Source: Phytophthora hibernalis (lineage: Eukaryota > Oomycota > Peronosporomycetes > Peronosporales > Peronosporaceae). Taken from it: a stretch of 64,000 bases of DNA. Each line of letters begins with the position of its first letter. The first letter of the stretch is position 1. The notes beneath the pieces were generated by a model. It saw only the letters and a list, made by a program, of their open reading frames with translations. It ran no database searches and had not been told where the DNA came from. Made by a program: the position numbers and the translations under genes. Of this stretch, positions 39,052 through 52,458 are shown piece after piece. The stretch spans positions 183,994 to 247,993 of the forward strand of contig JAAKBF010000215.1 of NCBI GenBank assembly GCA_012656075.1, written 5' to 3'.

Positions 39052-39850
39052 CTTGCATGTTCTGTCTAGCACCGATCAGTACCTTCTTGACTGCACGACT
39101 ACCGCGAACGCTGCAACTTCGCGTGCGGAACGACCAGAGATTAAAGTTGGTCTCATCCATGTAAATAACGGACTTTCCCATTGCCTGTAGCTGTTGCAGG
39201 CGGACAAGGAACTCCTGAGTTTGAGCTTGTTCACCTCCGTGTTCATATACTGCGGCTCTTATGGAACTGCTTCATGGTTATCAGGTTTGCGTCTTGATGG
39301 TCTGGGGGCACACGGAGATGGAGCATTCTTGCTCAAGCCGGTCGGCAAGCTGTCGGAGCGTGGGATCAGGATTGATAGACAGCTGTGACAGAGGACAGTC
39401 ACACCTTCTGCTGTCATCTTCTGAGCCCGTTTACCACCACGTGGCCTGGTTTCCATAGCATTTGCGCAGGTAGGGTAGCATCGCAGCTATGATCGAGCTG
39501 TATTGACGTTGACGTAGTTTGCATCCGCGATGGTCTCCCAGTCTCCACCGGATCGTGCAGCTCCCAGAATACGGAGCTTGACTGACACGGTGTAGCGGTT
39601 GCAGTGCGACGGCATGCTTCACAAGTTGAATGTTGGTAGTGAGCGCTACTAGAGCGCACGCGGTCTGCGCTAGCCGCTCGTTTCGGGCGAGCCTCAAGGG
39701 GAAAGTGAGAGGGCTTGCTATTGGCGGAATATTTGCAAGTGGCAGGGCATTGGTGGAATTGAAGAACCCCAACGATCTCACCGCAGTCGCGGAGGCGCGA
39801 AGCAGTGCTGTGTGCCTCGCCAATGAACAACCTAATATTTAGAATGTCTC
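39052..39850 (-). pseudogene. Tc1/mariner-type transposase fragment
   Basis: VIYMDETNFNLWSFRTRS then VLIGARQNMQVIVCIGS (39040-39181 minus) is the second-Asp block of Tc1-like DDE transposases. Upstream on the minus strand, pieces in other frames (RPRGGKRAQKMTAE near 39440 and a helix-turn-helix-like segment) fit the DNA-binding part. It lies immediately 3' of the PiggyBac fragment in convergent orientation, so one inserted next to or into the other. It is heavily broken. Confidence 0.6.
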
Positions 39851-41865
39851 TCAAATATTATGTTTATTAAGTTTAATGCATTTGAGCTTGCACTTTGTTA
39901 ATTCGAGCTGGGCCTGGTGAATTTGAATTTATTCTTGGTGAAGTTGGATTCGTTGTAGGTGAAGTTGGACAGGAAAATGTGTAATTCTTGGTGGTGCAAG
40001 ATAACATTATCTGCTGCACTAGATTTTGGCGGTGCAATGAGTACCATTCACTTCCACCCTCGATGGGGTTCATCAAACCCGTCGACTCGCACACGTACGT
40101 ATCTATTACCGGCCTTACATCACGGGATATCCGGCATGAATCGGTGAACGCTTTCCTGTATGCCCTACAACTGTCAGCGAATTGTGCACAAGAGGCGCGC
40201 CGAATTCATTCAAATCATGCGCGTCACGACGCCCAAGAGCCGTAATCCTTGAGCCGTGATACTTGACAGGACCACCGCCTTGACAGAGAATACCTTCAAC
40301 GTGGCCTTGTACATGTCGGCCTCGACCTCAAACGGTAGATGCACTTCCCCGTGTGCGGCTGCGGATTACTAAGTCATTCCAGCCAACGCCCTCCTTCTGG
40401 AAACCGTTCATGTTGGACGCGATCTCGGCCGCACTACTGCATTCATTAACGCCTGGCAACATGTTCACTTGAAGCGCTCGTCCGTGAGACTCTTGGGGAG
40501 GGCGCCGGGAGTCCCCTTCCTTCAGAGATTCCTTCTGTCTGTCACTGCTCCTGCTGCAACATTTGAATGCGGCGAGAATGTTGACTGAGGTTACGCTCAT
40601 GGATACCAGTACGCAGTATCGTGTAATTAATCCGTTGGGGCTGTCCATTCCTCATTCTTCAATTTCGGCATTCCCAGTAACACTTTAGTTTATCCTTTGC
40701 TTGCTGATTGTAAAAGTGATTTTGATTGGCCAACACAAGGTACGCTTTATGATAAATGTGGCAATAATGATATCAACGATGCGATAATGGAATCTGCGCT
40801 CCTTGTATCGGTATTATGTTGTGCTTTGCAGATAAAGTGTCCTTCCGTTCATGGCCTAGATCGATTATGGCCAGACCATAAAACCAGGTGTAAAAGTGGG
40901 ACAAAGTGGAATTAAACAGATCAAGATCGAATTGCCGTTCTGAAACGGCAAAAGGGATACATTTGAGAAAGATCGAGATCAATCTGTTATAGATCGATCA
41001 GGAAATCGATCACGATGGGATTTGGTTGTCGTAGCACGGGATATTAGCAGTCCTAGATAGATAGATCTGTCCTTTTTATAGACCTCTATTTATTCAATCG
41101 ACCTCGAATTATTATAAATCGGCTAAGTGAAAAGGACAAAAGCATGGCAAAACACATTGCAAGTAGTACTATAACGCAGGCACTTTCAAACACCAATAAA
41201 TATGCATGTAATGCCAACCTTAAAGGAGAACATGCAACCCAGTATGCAAACTAGGAGTAAATATGCATTCGCGAGCTGTCGATTTGTGTAAATCGAGCTA
41301 CAGAAGCGGATGCTTGTTCAAGGGTGCAATATACGTCAAGTAGGGTCGAACTACGTGCGTTGACGGCTACATTTGGGCACAAAATGTTTGGATAAGTGTT
41401 ACTGCAGAAAGGGCCCTTTTGAATAATGACGATACTTTTAGCGTTAGTTGCCCCGTTGTGCGCTAGCGCCTGGACGAGGTCTGGAATTCGAATGAAATGG
41501 TGAAGTGAACCGCTTTGACTGAACACGTATAGGCACAATGTTTCCACAGATTAATGCTTTCAGGGCGTTGCGGGGGCTAAATAGTAGCCGGTTATAGCCT
41601 TGTTGAAAGGATGCCGTCACGGGCCCCTGGAGGTGAATTTTCCATGCCAATGTTGTAAACTAGAAGTTTGAGTGGTGGTCCAACCCAAGGAGACGAACAT
41701 GAGGAGCGCTGAATCTAGGATAAAGTTGGCCCTCTACAGACTCGCGACCTGAAGCCTGCATATGGGGTGGAACCGAACCCGCCGAGGCCTGATTAGATGC
41801 GACAAGTTTTGACCGAAGATTGGCACTTGCTCAGTGTAGGCGACGAGGCCGGCCTTGAAGAGCTC
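39851..41865. other. Two kilobases without recognisable genes
   Basis: ORFs are short, in all frames, and without family motifs. The AT-rich part 40900-41160 has several GATCGATC-like palindromic words but no clear repeat unit. Confidence 0.4.
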
Positions 41866-42790
41866 TCAGTCCTTGTGACTAAACCTCTGGGTCGACATCA
41901 ACGAGGCCTCGGCGGACTTCGCCCGAGCAGCCCAAGCAGTCACGACGCTGTCGTGATATGCAATCGCCGGATTTGCTAGGCGAAGATGCTGGATAGCTTG
42001 GTCGTGGTCATGGCCGACGTCGTCCAGCGTCTCCCGGGCACGACTCCCGTCGTTTGGCGCATGAGTGCTGAAAATCTCGAAATTCTCCCGCTCTTTGGTC
42101 TCGACCAGGCGCCGATCCTCTGTGTTGACGAGCTTGGCCTTGAGCTCGGAGACCTCATCGCGTAGGTTGCCAATAAGATCAGCCTCGCGATGACGAAGCC
42201 GAGGAGAAGCCACAGCAGACGGCAAGACATCACCGAGGTCTGTATGCGGCCGTCCAACACAGTGGCAACCCGCCGAGGACGCTGACGCGCCACCCCAACG
42301 ACGAGCTGGCCCAGCTGGATGAGCCGTTGATCTCGTCTAGAGTGGGAACTGAAGGCTTGGTAGGAGCAGCGTGTGACTGAGCGCTACCAGTAGCATCAGT
42401 CCGACTGCTGACCGAGCCACGGCGAGTAGCATTGGGGCCCGGTGATTGGAGGTCGCGGCAGCAGCACCACTTAGCAAAACGCCAAGGACGGGCGAGGCCT
42501 CGGTCGAAGAAGGTGACGTCACGGGGGACATACGACTTTGAGCATCACCGACGGCAGGTTGAGCGTCAGCCGAGTGCTGAACCGCTTGCGCCGAACCTCC
42601 ATTGGAGCTGGGGCCGTCGGTCGGGGTATAAGCACCATCCTGAAGACGCATACAAGGACGGAGAATAAGCCAGATGCGTCAGAAGGTGTCGGAGGTGTAC
42701 AGGAGAATCAGGAGAGGAACTTTATCCGGCTGGTTGCAGAGCATGAAGAGCGGCAGCCGTAGCTTCGCTCAGACGGCGCGAAGGAGGGGC
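41866..42790 (-). pseudogene. Antisense ORF abutting LTR B2 (coiled-coil protein), decayed
   Basis: The minus strand has a segment starting PSRRLSEATAAALHAL near 42775, next to the LTR, and a charged coiled-coil part (LRDEVSELKAKLVNTEDR, about 42130). Homologous pieces in the same order occur at 58704-59465 next to LTR B3, where the ATG is kept. Conservation at two loci argues for a real retrotransposon-borne antisense gene. Function is unknown. Confidence 0.45.
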
Positions 42791-43743
42791 TGTGGGACGC
42801 AGTTGAAGATGTAGCGACGCGCACTACTTGCCGTAGTTTGCGTCCAGACGGGCGTAGTTGTGCCGTTGGGTTTGGCTCCGCTCGCCGATCACCGTAGTTT
42901 CCTTTGGTAAAAAGAGGTGACAGCGCCATCCGATTGACTAATCTCATTACCCGCGCGACAGTGACATAGGAGCGATAGTGATCGATGTCTCGGCTGCGTA
43001 CAATATAAAAACCCGGCTGAGGTTCGCACTTCGTTTTGTACCCATCTTGGTGTTGTACCCTCGACCATATAGATCCGGCTCCAGGATCTCCAATTAAGAT
43101 CTGTTCACACTTGATATTTGTATTTAGATAAAGGACTAGCTATAGGATTGACTACAGAGGCTCTCAGAGCCATAAATCAACAGAAATAAATCATCAGTCT
43201 TCCCACAAGTCACCAAAGGTCAAGTCCGTCTTCGATAAGTCTAGCTAGCTTATCTTAGGGTCTGGATACGCTCGGCTTGTGGGATGCTGGTCAGCGAGCC
43301 TAAGGTACATTGAACCGAGGGTTTGTAGCTGGTCAGTCCAAGAGATTAGAGTGGCGGAGTGTTGGGAGCGACGAGAAGCGTCGTTCGACATATATTATAG
43401 TGGGACCGAGTGTTCCAAATATATTTTACTACCGGCCGAGGTTTTACCTCGGCAAACTCGAATTAGGTTTGACAGCCGGTACCCTTCCTTCTGAGGGACT
43501 GCGGGGTTCGCGCGAAAGCGCAGTATTACATACTAGACCTCGCTCGTGGCTAGTGGTGCTAATTTAGGGGTTGATCTAGTACAGCTTCATTGTACATAGT
43601 GAATACAACTAACCCGGCGCAAGGGATCGTTCCTGGTCTTCAGGTATTGATTCAACGTTCGTTGACAGTTGTAAGGGAAGCGAGTGTTGTTGGTGGGACT
43701 CATACCGGCGGTAGTCAGGTTTTCTGCGTCTTCCTACACGACA
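42791..43743 (+). repeat. LTR B copy 2
   Basis: It begins TGTGGGACGCAG after a purine-rich AAGGAGGGG tract and ends CCTACACGACA (953 bp). It is alignable throughout with 59465-60412. The purine tract on its left suggests it was a 3' LTR of a plus-strand element. Confidence 0.65.
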
Positions 43744-45734
43744 AGTCATAAAGGCTGAGTTGGAATCTCAGCTCAAGGTAGCGCAGAAAGAGCTTGAAGT
43801 CCGAAAGGTTGTAGCGTCCAAGTGGACACCTCTGCTGGCGTCACTCCACAAGGCGTTAGCCGAATAGACTGCGGCACTTACTCCAGTGAACCAGTTTCAG
43901 CAAGCTGAAGTGAGGTGGCGGATTTCTAGCAACAAATCGCAGATCACGATAAACAGATCGAGTTGCTTCAAAAGGAGGCTGCTTTCTCCATCATCCAGGA
44001 GGTTTCCTCCAAGCATCTCCAGCATCTGCAAGAGTCGACTCGGGCATTATGTGATGGTAACAACCAACCTCTCCGTTTGGGTCAGTAGTGGATCGTAGAC
44101 CAGCACGTCTTCACCCTCCGTCAAATGCGAGTGATTTAGCGTCAATGGTTTATCCTGATGCATAATCTTCACATGACTGCTGCTGCTGGGTTGGAAGTTC
44201 TGGGGTTACCTTCAGCCGATTTGCTGATAAACGGTTGTCTTTGCCGATTATTAGCGGAGACGTTTCCGGAAATACCCGCGATTCCTGAAGGGGTAACTCT
44301 GACCGTCGAGTTGGTTTTGCAGCCTCGTAGTGTTGGTTCCTGTTCGGTCCCCTCAGTTCCTTGTGCGTTTTCAACTTCCACGGGGTTTTCCACCGATGCC
44401 GTTGACTCTGCTGTTCGCTCATTGAGCTCCGATCGCGTTCGATCTCGTCGGGAAAAGATTCTCGAGACACTTTGCTGAGCTCATCTAAGTCGACCTAAGT
44501 CTCATGGGCGGTTGCGGCGGTATACCAACCCGAAGTCCCTTATTGCAGCTGGGCTCCGTAGGCGCAAAGTACGCCACCTCTTCAGCCATATTTTCACCTT
44601 CTTACAGGGAAGATTACGAGAGGGGTAATGCTCTACTGGCAGGGCCCGATCCGTTCTTAGCTGTAGTCATGGCGACATCGGACAACGAAATCCTTCATCA
44701 TTCGGCTTCTACATCCAATTTTTCGACTCGAATAAAAATTCAAGCTTCGTTCTCAGCCCTCTCGTTCTGCTGCTGGATATTTCTTGGAAGGCGACACTCT
44801 CGTCGGAATTGAACGGGTATGATTCTCCAGCTCCACCGAGTATCTGGTGTAGTGACTTTGAAATAATTGATGGAATGCGACGTCGAGAACAGTCACCTTC
44901 GGGGACCTTCAGGGCACATGATAAAATGTACCCACGAGTGGGCACGCACTTGTCCGAAACACCAACATTCCACCGGAGAGTGATAGCCGACGGTCTACGA
45001 TCGACGTTCGAGATTCGGACTTAACATCGAACCTCAAGGAGCGCATCCCAAGGGTGTAAACAAGATTGTGGCGTTGGGCAAGTACGCAAGGAAGGCAGCT
45101 GGTCATCAATGATGCGTGGACGAAAGGTGAGTCGAAGATGTTAATGCAGCCGACGTGAAGTCAGTCATGAATTGTCAACCAAGAGCTCAAGGCAAATCAA
45201 CATTCTTTGGACACACAGTGTTTCCGTCGTCTGCTTCTGTGAAGTTCTATACGTTCTTCGGTAGATCGAAAAAGACTCACCGTGGTCTCAACCCCCGTGT
45301 CTGACAGGAAGGCACATTAACCTCAAGTCTTGCGAGAACAGGAATAGCAACAAGAGTCCCGCATGGGCAGGAATAGCAACTCGTCTACCAAGACAACCAC
45401 GGAATAGCAACTCGTTGGCCCAGACGACCAAGGAATGGCAGCGGGTCGACGAAGACGACGAAGGTAGAGCAAAGAAACCCTCTACGGACAAGACGTCACG
45501 TCTATTGGAGCGACGCTTCGACTAACAAGATTCGACGTTCGCGTGATGGTTTCCACGCAGACGTCACCCCGCAGAAGTCGCTAGCATCGAACGCTTGAAC
45601 ACACTGTTCATCGAAATCAAGTTAGTCAAGACCCCGGGAATTCAGAGCACCACACGCGACGTACAGTGTGTAAAGTGCGCTTTGTGTGTAGATCGATCCC
45701 TCCAGAAAGCAATTTCTGAGAGCCCGCTCCAACA
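43744..45734. other. Unassigned stretch, traces of coiled-coil coding
   Basis: KAELESQLKVAQKELEVRKV is encoded at 43750-43815 on the plus strand before a stop, and an ORF lies at 44158-44478. I cannot place either in a family. At 45330-45440 there are tandem phrases around GGAATAGCAACTCGT. Confidence 0.3.
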
Positions 45735-47214
45735 TGATGGGGCTGCGACCCGGGACTACTGGTTCTGAGGATGAGATTCAAAACCAATTGAGCCTGAAAC
45801 ACGAGCTCCGACGACTCAAGGATGCCAGAAACTCAGCTCGCAATGCAATTCGATCCGCCACAGATTCCTGAGGGTGTTTCTATGTCCCCGACATCAAGGT
45901 CGAGGTGAAAGAGGAGTACGAAGAAAAGTATCCATTTCCGATGTGGCTCCCCTCGGAGCCACCACAGTTTGGCGCTCGTCTGCGTGGCCCGTCGCTGAAG
46001 TCTTCACGACACTGGAAACCGTGCGGAAGCTGATCGCCATGCTATATGAGACAGGCCTGGAAGTCCGAAAACAAGATCTCGTATCGCTAGCGTCGTTCGA
46101 TGTTGAGGTGGTGCTGAATTCGATTCACCGTCTGTTTCACACCGTGAGAATGAGGACAAAACGCGAACCTGCACTACGCCCAGCGCCGTCGCCGATCGGT
46201 CGGTGAAAGGCCCACGGAAGCTTCGCTGGGTCTTCTCACTATCGCTCGGTGTCCTTTGATCGTCGACAGCGACGCAAGTCTGCCAGAGAGGATGACGCTT
46301 GCTCCTCAAGCGGCCCCGTTCAAACCAGGCGCCGCTGTAACGCCGGCGCTACCCCGACGGCCCAACCCGAAGTGCAGACGAGCCTGCCTTCCACGTCGAA
46401 TGAGCCCAGTACGATATCGTTGAATGCGCCTGGTTCCTGGTGCACCTATTCCGGCACGCTATGTAAGCCCTCGCGAGAGAAATGGCAGATCTGCCCCCGT
46501 CGTCACTGCCTAATCCAGTTGTGACGGCCCCGGATGTGTCCATGACTCGTGCGTCGCGTTCCGACGTATCAATGAGGTCAGCCTGCCCGAGGGCCACACC
46601 ACAGGCTGCTTACCCGGCCAGCGATCCAGGTGATTTCTCGACCCGGCATTGGTGTCGACTAACACGTCAGGAGAATCTATGACCCGTATCCCCATCTCCG
46701 CGACATCGGATCTCAAGTCGTTTAGCGGACGTGACGCCACCGAAGAAAAGTCACATGGCTCAACAAGCTGCAGTCGACTTAGACGAAATGCCACCTTCGG
46801 AGATGTGTCTGCTGCAGAACGCCCTGGTCACGGGGCCTGCGCGTCAATCGTATATTTAATGAAGTCGATACATCCGAACGTCGTGGAACGAGTTGTCCTC
46901 GCAAAACCAGTACTGTGGTAAGCAGAGGGTCCCCGTCGCGCGAAATTATGATCATGCAACGAAGCAGTCTTATGAAAACCCTGGGGAACTTGCATCGATT
47001 GAACGTGGCAGGGATTCAGGCCAAGCTGAAAGGCAAGGATGGCACGGCTACTGATCGTCGTGAACACGTCAAGCAATTCATCGACACTCTGGGCTCCAAT
47101 GAACAAGCGTTGGTCGATCAGTTCATCATGTTGAGAATCGAGGATGTGGAAGCACTCGAACTGGTGCTTCGTTCTCGTGAGCGAAGCCGAGCTCGAAGGG
47201 AAGGTTGTGTATAA
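45735..47214 (+). pseudogene. Gag-like retrotransposon fragment
   Basis: It starts MMGLRPGTTGSEDEIQNQLS at 45735 and, after frame changes, contains QRSSLMKTLGNLHRLNVAG and VKQFIDTLGSNEQALVDQ with LRIEDVEALELVLRSRER (46950-47190). This resembles the tail of oomycete gypsy gag proteins. It meets the truncated gypsy A2 integrase head-on near 47300. Confidence 0.4.
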
Positions 47215-47319
47215 TCCATCAAAATTCCGAGCGAAGAATCCACCCTGTCAATTTGCTGCGGCCCAGGAGATGACGGAGTCGACGAATATCCGACGATCAC
47301 ACAACTCGATGATGAACGT

Positions 47320-48057
47320 CTAGATGAATCGGCAAAAGTCGCAGTCATAGCCGCCTCGAGCAACAACGAGGATCAATCGACGGAATTCTCGCCGAGTCGA
47401 ATCCCTCGAATTGTTGATGGCATAGACTAGTTTCTCAGCGATGTCGTCCCAGTCAGCTTGAAGCGGGTCTTCGACGTAGACACGCACCGTTTGTATCATG
47501 GCCTTCACACTGCGTTCCTGCTGTCCGTTCGCTTGTGGTCGGTAGCTCAGTGTAGCTCGAGACCTCGACTGCATCATCTCCAAGAAAGTCTGAAAGACTT
47601 CGCTCATACATCTTGGGTCTCGGTCGTGTCGGATGGGCGATAGTGCGCCAAATCGACGGAATATGCACTCTTCGCATGCTTTAGCCACTTCGAGTGCCCC
47701 AGTATCGCCCATCGCCTTAGCGATGATAAACCCGGTGAAGTGGTCTTGGAATAGCAGGAGAGCCGTGTTTCCTCGCTTAGTCTTCGGCAAGGGTATAACG
47801 AAGTCCATCGACACAATCTGGAAAGGTCGATCGGAGACGACGTTACCTGGCGAATATCCGCGAAGTTGAGGCTTGCTCTTACTGGTGTTGCAATCTTCAT
47901 AGGCTTGCACATGCTTGACCACATCGGCATACAGACCGATCCAATAGTAATCGTCCTTCACTCGGTGATACGTCCTGACGATGCCTTGATGTCCTCCTTC
48001 AATGGAGTTATGGCAATTCGCCAAGATTTCGTCGATAAGTGTAGTTGGCACCACCAT
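47320..48057 (-). pseudogene. Gypsy A2 integrase
   Basis: The HHCC zinc segment (CHNSIEGGHQG..C..C, with the first Cys of the pair changed in context YEDCNTSK) is followed by the DDE core: MDFVIPLPK, RHDRDPRCMS and PQANGQQERSVK. The reading frame is lost after ADWDDIAEKLVYAINNSR. No chromodomain remains. Confidence 0.8.
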
Positions 48058-48091
48058 TCTTAGCTTCGTGTCGTGTTTGTCGGGTCTACCC

Positions 48092-48438
48092 GCTCTCTGC
48101 GACGGCTCATGTAATATGCTCTCTGCGACGGCTCATGTAATATAGTAGGCGTCCTCGCTGAGTACAAAATTATCGGCTACTTTGCCGGCGTCGCCGGCTC
48201 TTCGCCGAGTGAGCTCATCGAATTCAAATATTTCTTCAGGTCAGACCATCGACATTCTTCGTCTTGTGCCGTTGATATCCGGCCTCGCCGCTCAGCTTGG
48301 ACCACTAGAGGGTTGACGTCTTCAGCACTTGGTAATTCCTGACGTTCTGAGCAAGCTCTTCCCTGCTCTACTACTCGCTGAGCTTGGTAATTCCTGACGT
48401 TCTGAGCAAGCTCTGCCCTGCTCTACTACTCGCTGAGC
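48092..48438. repeat. Two short tandem duplications inside gypsy A2
   Basis: A 26-bp unit is repeated back to back at 48092-48143. A 55-bp unit is repeated at 48329-48383 and 48384-48438 with one difference. Both lie between the integrase and RNase H coding parts. Confidence 0.8.
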
Positions 48439-48539
48439 TTCTGGAGGTTGGTACTTCATTTCGAACTCGTCGACAGGGCTATCATTGTCGGGTTGACTCG
48501 GCGAATCAGACTCTACCGGCACGTCGGGTGCCGGTTCGC

Positions 48540-50457
48540 TCATTGGGTCTTTTCTTCGTCTTCGGCGAAACGAACTCGGCGAACTGGTTGAGTTTGGGTT
48601 CGAATAATCGCCGAGACTGTAGGAGGGCCTCCTTCTGCTTCCATCGTCGGGCTTTCCTCGACGTACAGCTTTTCTTGTATTCGGTTCAACGTCTTTAGCT
48701 CAGCGTTGCGGTCACCGCTAAGAACGACACGCCCAGCTTTCGCTTCTAGAGCTTCCGTGGCTAACGTATCCGCTGCTGAGTTGTAGCACCGGACTACATG
48801 GATGTAACGTACGGAGTTGAGGCGATCGATGAGTTCCTTGTGGCGCGCCAACTGAATTTGCAACGTCTCCTTCCTGCATGCGATCACCCCCATGGATTGC
48901 TGGATTGCGAGCCTGGAATCGCCGACTATTATAAGGTCGGTAATGCCCCGGTCAAGGGCCGCGATTACGCCGTTATTCATTTCGGAGTACTCGGCCATAT
49001 TGACCGTAGTTTCCAAGAGGTGAGCACTCGCAGCGATCACAATGTCCCACATCGGAAACCGCCACAAGATCCACGAGCAACTACCATAGCCGCCATACTT
49101 CTCCGTCTTCGCCGACCCGTCGAATGACAGGACGTATCCCACAACGTCGTGTGGTACGTGCGCATATAGCAATTCTGGGTCCAGGCGGACAATCGCCGAG
49201 TTCTTAGATGGTGATGCAATGTGTACTAACGACTCGTCGAGTCCAATGTGTGGAGTGATAGAGGCTTGCAGTAGCTGAGCGAATTCGATATCTCGCTCTC
49301 GCACCCGTTTAATTTTCAAGCGGTAAGGCGAGAGCAGGACGGCGAAGCTCATTGGTCGCCCGTACAATGTCTTCGACGAGAACACCCACTCTAACGTGGA
49401 GAACCGGGAGTAGACATGGATTGTCTTGCCCGCCACCAACATATAACATATCTTCAGCAATTGAAGCAACGCAAGCACTTCTCGCTCAGCTGGGTGGTAG
49501 TTGACCTCGCTCTCTTTCAGCACTTGGCCACAGAATCGGACTGGGTGCAGTTTCCCATCATGCATCTGCACCAGGGTGCTACTCAACGCCCTGTCATTGG
49601 CAAAGACCATGACATGGACGTCTTTCGCTGAGTCGAAGTGCCTTAGAAAAGGCGCTTGTGTCACCTTCCGGGTTAGCTCAGCGAATGAAGCTCTGGCAGT
49701 CGATAAATCGCTTCCACTGCCGAAATCATCTTCCTTGAGCTGATACAGCACTGCTCCATACAAGCCAGGTTTTGGATGAACCGGCTGTAGTAATTGAGTG
49801 CGTCAAGGAATGCCTGCATCCTCTTTTAGACGACGGGAATGGAAGCTCAGCGATCGCGGCCAGCTTCTTGGGATCCGCGGCAATTCCGTCGGCCGTCACT
49901 TTGTGAGACAAGAAGTCGACCATCGGCTGGACAAATATGCTTTTGGTGAAGCTCACACTGATTCTGCACTCGGTGAATCGGTGTAACAACCGGTCGAGCG
50001 TGTTGAGGCACTCGTCGAATGTTGCACCGCCAAAGCAAATATCGTCGACAAACGACCGTCGACCAAAGACCGGAATCAACTGTGACTCGTCTGGTTCACC
50101 CGTACTGAACATGTCATTCTCAGGGCTGTTGACGAGCTCTTGCAGCGGGTCAGACTCGTCGAGAGATCGGTAGTCGGCTTCAAATTTGGTGCTTAAACTC
50201 ATCGAATCGGCCCCTTGCGTTAGCCGGGATGGTCGTTTCTTTCGCTGAGCTGTTGCTTCATCCCCAGCGAGACGCAACTTCTCCGCGAATGTAGCCCAGC
50301 CACCAGTCGGCTGCACGTAGCCCCAGAGAGCATTGTCGATAAGTCGCTGGTAGATCATTGGTGCATTTTTAAGCCCAAACGGCATGCGCAACCACTCGAA
50401 CTGGCCTAGAGCACATACAAAAGCTATAATTTCGCGAGCTCGTCGAGTCATCATCAC
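48540..50457 (-). pseudogene. Gypsy A2 reverse transcriptase and dual RNase H
   Basis: RT palm motifs are FEWLRMPFGLKNAP and FVDDICFGG, the catalytic YVDD box as FVDD. The connection and retroviral RNase H (EVNYHPAEREVLALLQ) follow, then a second, archaeal-type RNase H with SFDGSAKTEKYGGYG (about 49115), MAEYSEMNNGVIAAL, IIVGDSRLA (about 48915) and AADTLATEAL (about 48765). A frame change near 49745 separates RT from RNase H. Double RNase H is known from oomycete gypsy elements and the plant Tat group. Confidence 0.8.
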
Positions 50458-50751
50458 GGCCCAGAATCCATCGAGTTCGTCAACAGGTCATCGACCAGCG
50501 GTATTGCATATTCAATGCTGATTGTAATTGCGTTCACCAACTTATAGCCGATGCAAAACCTAATGTCAACACCATTCTTCTTCATGACAGTCACGATAGG
50601 CGAGGCCCAATGACTCTTCGAAAATGACATGAACCCTGTCTGAAGCAGAGCTTTCAAAAGTTCATAGAGTTTACTCAAGTTCTTCAGCGGCACTCGCCGA
50701 GCTCTTTGCTTGATCGGTTCGTGCCCTTGGACGCCGATATCGCAGACCACT
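50454..50751 (-). pseudogene. Gypsy A2 RT, N-terminal part
   Basis: VCDIGVQGHEPIKQRARRVP then KSLYELLKAL-like and KKNGVDIRFCIGYKLVNAI, matching the fragment at 1-322. It is separated from its upstream linker by the insertion at 50752-51466. Confidence 0.75.
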
Positions 50752-51466
50752 TCCCAATTCACCGGCTCTCGCTCAAGTGAACAGAACCGGTCCTCCGCCC
50801 CGACCGGCTCCTGTCCAAGGGAGAAGTCACCCTTCGGGGCCTTTGAATGGTGGAGAGACGCTGAGCGTTTCCTCCAGCACCGTGGCGGGGCCTCATGGGC
50901 TTGAGGAAGTGATACCCCTCGCACGCAGCACCACATTCTGCTCGCGGTGTGACACCCGCGGATCAAGCTTACGTCAGCGTCCTTGTGGCACGCGCCAGTA
51001 TGGCGCCGGGCGACGCTGCTGCCGTTGTCTGCTGGGCACAGAACGTGATACCCTGCATCAAACCCCATATTTGTTCGCGACGTGACACCCGCGGATCAAG
51101 CTCAAGTCAAGTGGCGAAACGGCCAAAACGAAACCGTACAACTGCCTTTGGTATGACACCCGCAGAAACGGCATTGAATATGGAGTCAGCGCGGCTGTGC
51201 CGCGTGGAGCTACTGATCCCTTGGCGACAGGAGGTCTAAACAACGCAGAGGAGGCGTCATTTGATGCTCGAGGATGAAGGCACTGGAGGAGCGCTTGAAC
51301 TGTTAGCCGACGGATTGACAGCACGGGGCTGGTCAATTCGCCGGGAGAAACGCGGCCGAAGGTCAGTTGCGGGCACACACTGATGAAGAGGCGGAGTGTA
51401 CGACGGACATAGGAAGTCGTTAGCATGAGTTAAATGACATCAATGTATCTCACTGAGAAACGAAAC
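50752..51466. mobile_element. 715-bp insertion with 16-bp target duplication in gypsy A2
   Basis: GATATCGCAGACCACT stands on both sides (50736-50751 and 51467-51482) and occurs once, uninterrupted, in copy A1 near 270-285. The insert contains TGACACCCGCGGATCAAGCT twice (50950 and 51083). It has no coding signal. A 16-base duplication is typical of target-primed (LINE/SINE-like) insertion, but I see no poly-A tail. Confidence 0.6.
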
Positions 51467-52458
51467 GATATCGCAGACCACTCCGTATGCCGGTGGTGGA
51501 AGCGCATTTCCGCTCGAGATCATGATACGTTCATGATGTTTTAAAGTTGCGATGAGCTTCTTTTGCTGCCGGACATCGTGCACCGGAGATATAACGTTGT
51601 CGCCTTCGTAGTCTAGCTTTGTCGATAACGCCTCCGTCAAGTCAGGCAAGAAGGCGAGATCGTGAACATAGTCTGTCAGGATCTCATCGCTCGACGAGTG
51701 TTCGAACTCGTCGAATTCTGATCCGTCCTCGAGCACGACTTCAACTGCCGATAGGTGCATCTCGAGTTCTTCAGCGGCTGCGAGGAACCGCAGCCGAAGG
51801 TCTTCAGTGGGTCTTTGTTTAATGGAGTGTCTGACACTTCCAACTCGTCACATTCGACGAGTCTTGGCTTCTGTGGCCTAGCAGTGTGTCGATCTGGCCT
51901 GGGTCCCATTGGTCACCCTGTCCATTTTGGTAGTGCATCGTTTCTGATGCCCCTCGCTATGGACAGTGGTTATCGTCGAGGCTTGTTGGTCCAATATCGG
52001 CTGCTGCCATTCGCTTCTTTGCCCTTCCGTTGTGTCGATTAGAGAATCGTCAGTTTGCTTCGCCGAGGTGGTCGAATCGTCAGGGTTCGACAAGTCTCCC
52101 TCAATGGCATCAGTCTGAGGTGCTTCTCCGTTCGCTGAGTTAGATACACCCGTCGGATCTTCGTCAAGCTCGTCGACTTCTAGCGATTTACGGGTGTCGT
52201 CCTCTCTGGTTGGACGGGTCTTGGTTTTATAGCCGTCGGTGTTGTGTACTGTGGCTTTTTGACAGCGGAGGCTGTCGGCTAAGCCATTCCATACATAGCC
52301 GTTGCTCTTTCCTTAAGAGTCGGATGTCGAGAGCGCCCTCGTAGACCAGCACTTGTCAGTCCCGATATTTCGCTGAGTTCACCCGCACATAACTTTCATC
52401 CCGAGGCAGTACGCCGTGGGAATCCATAGAACCACCAGAAAATGGGCTGGGCACCATG

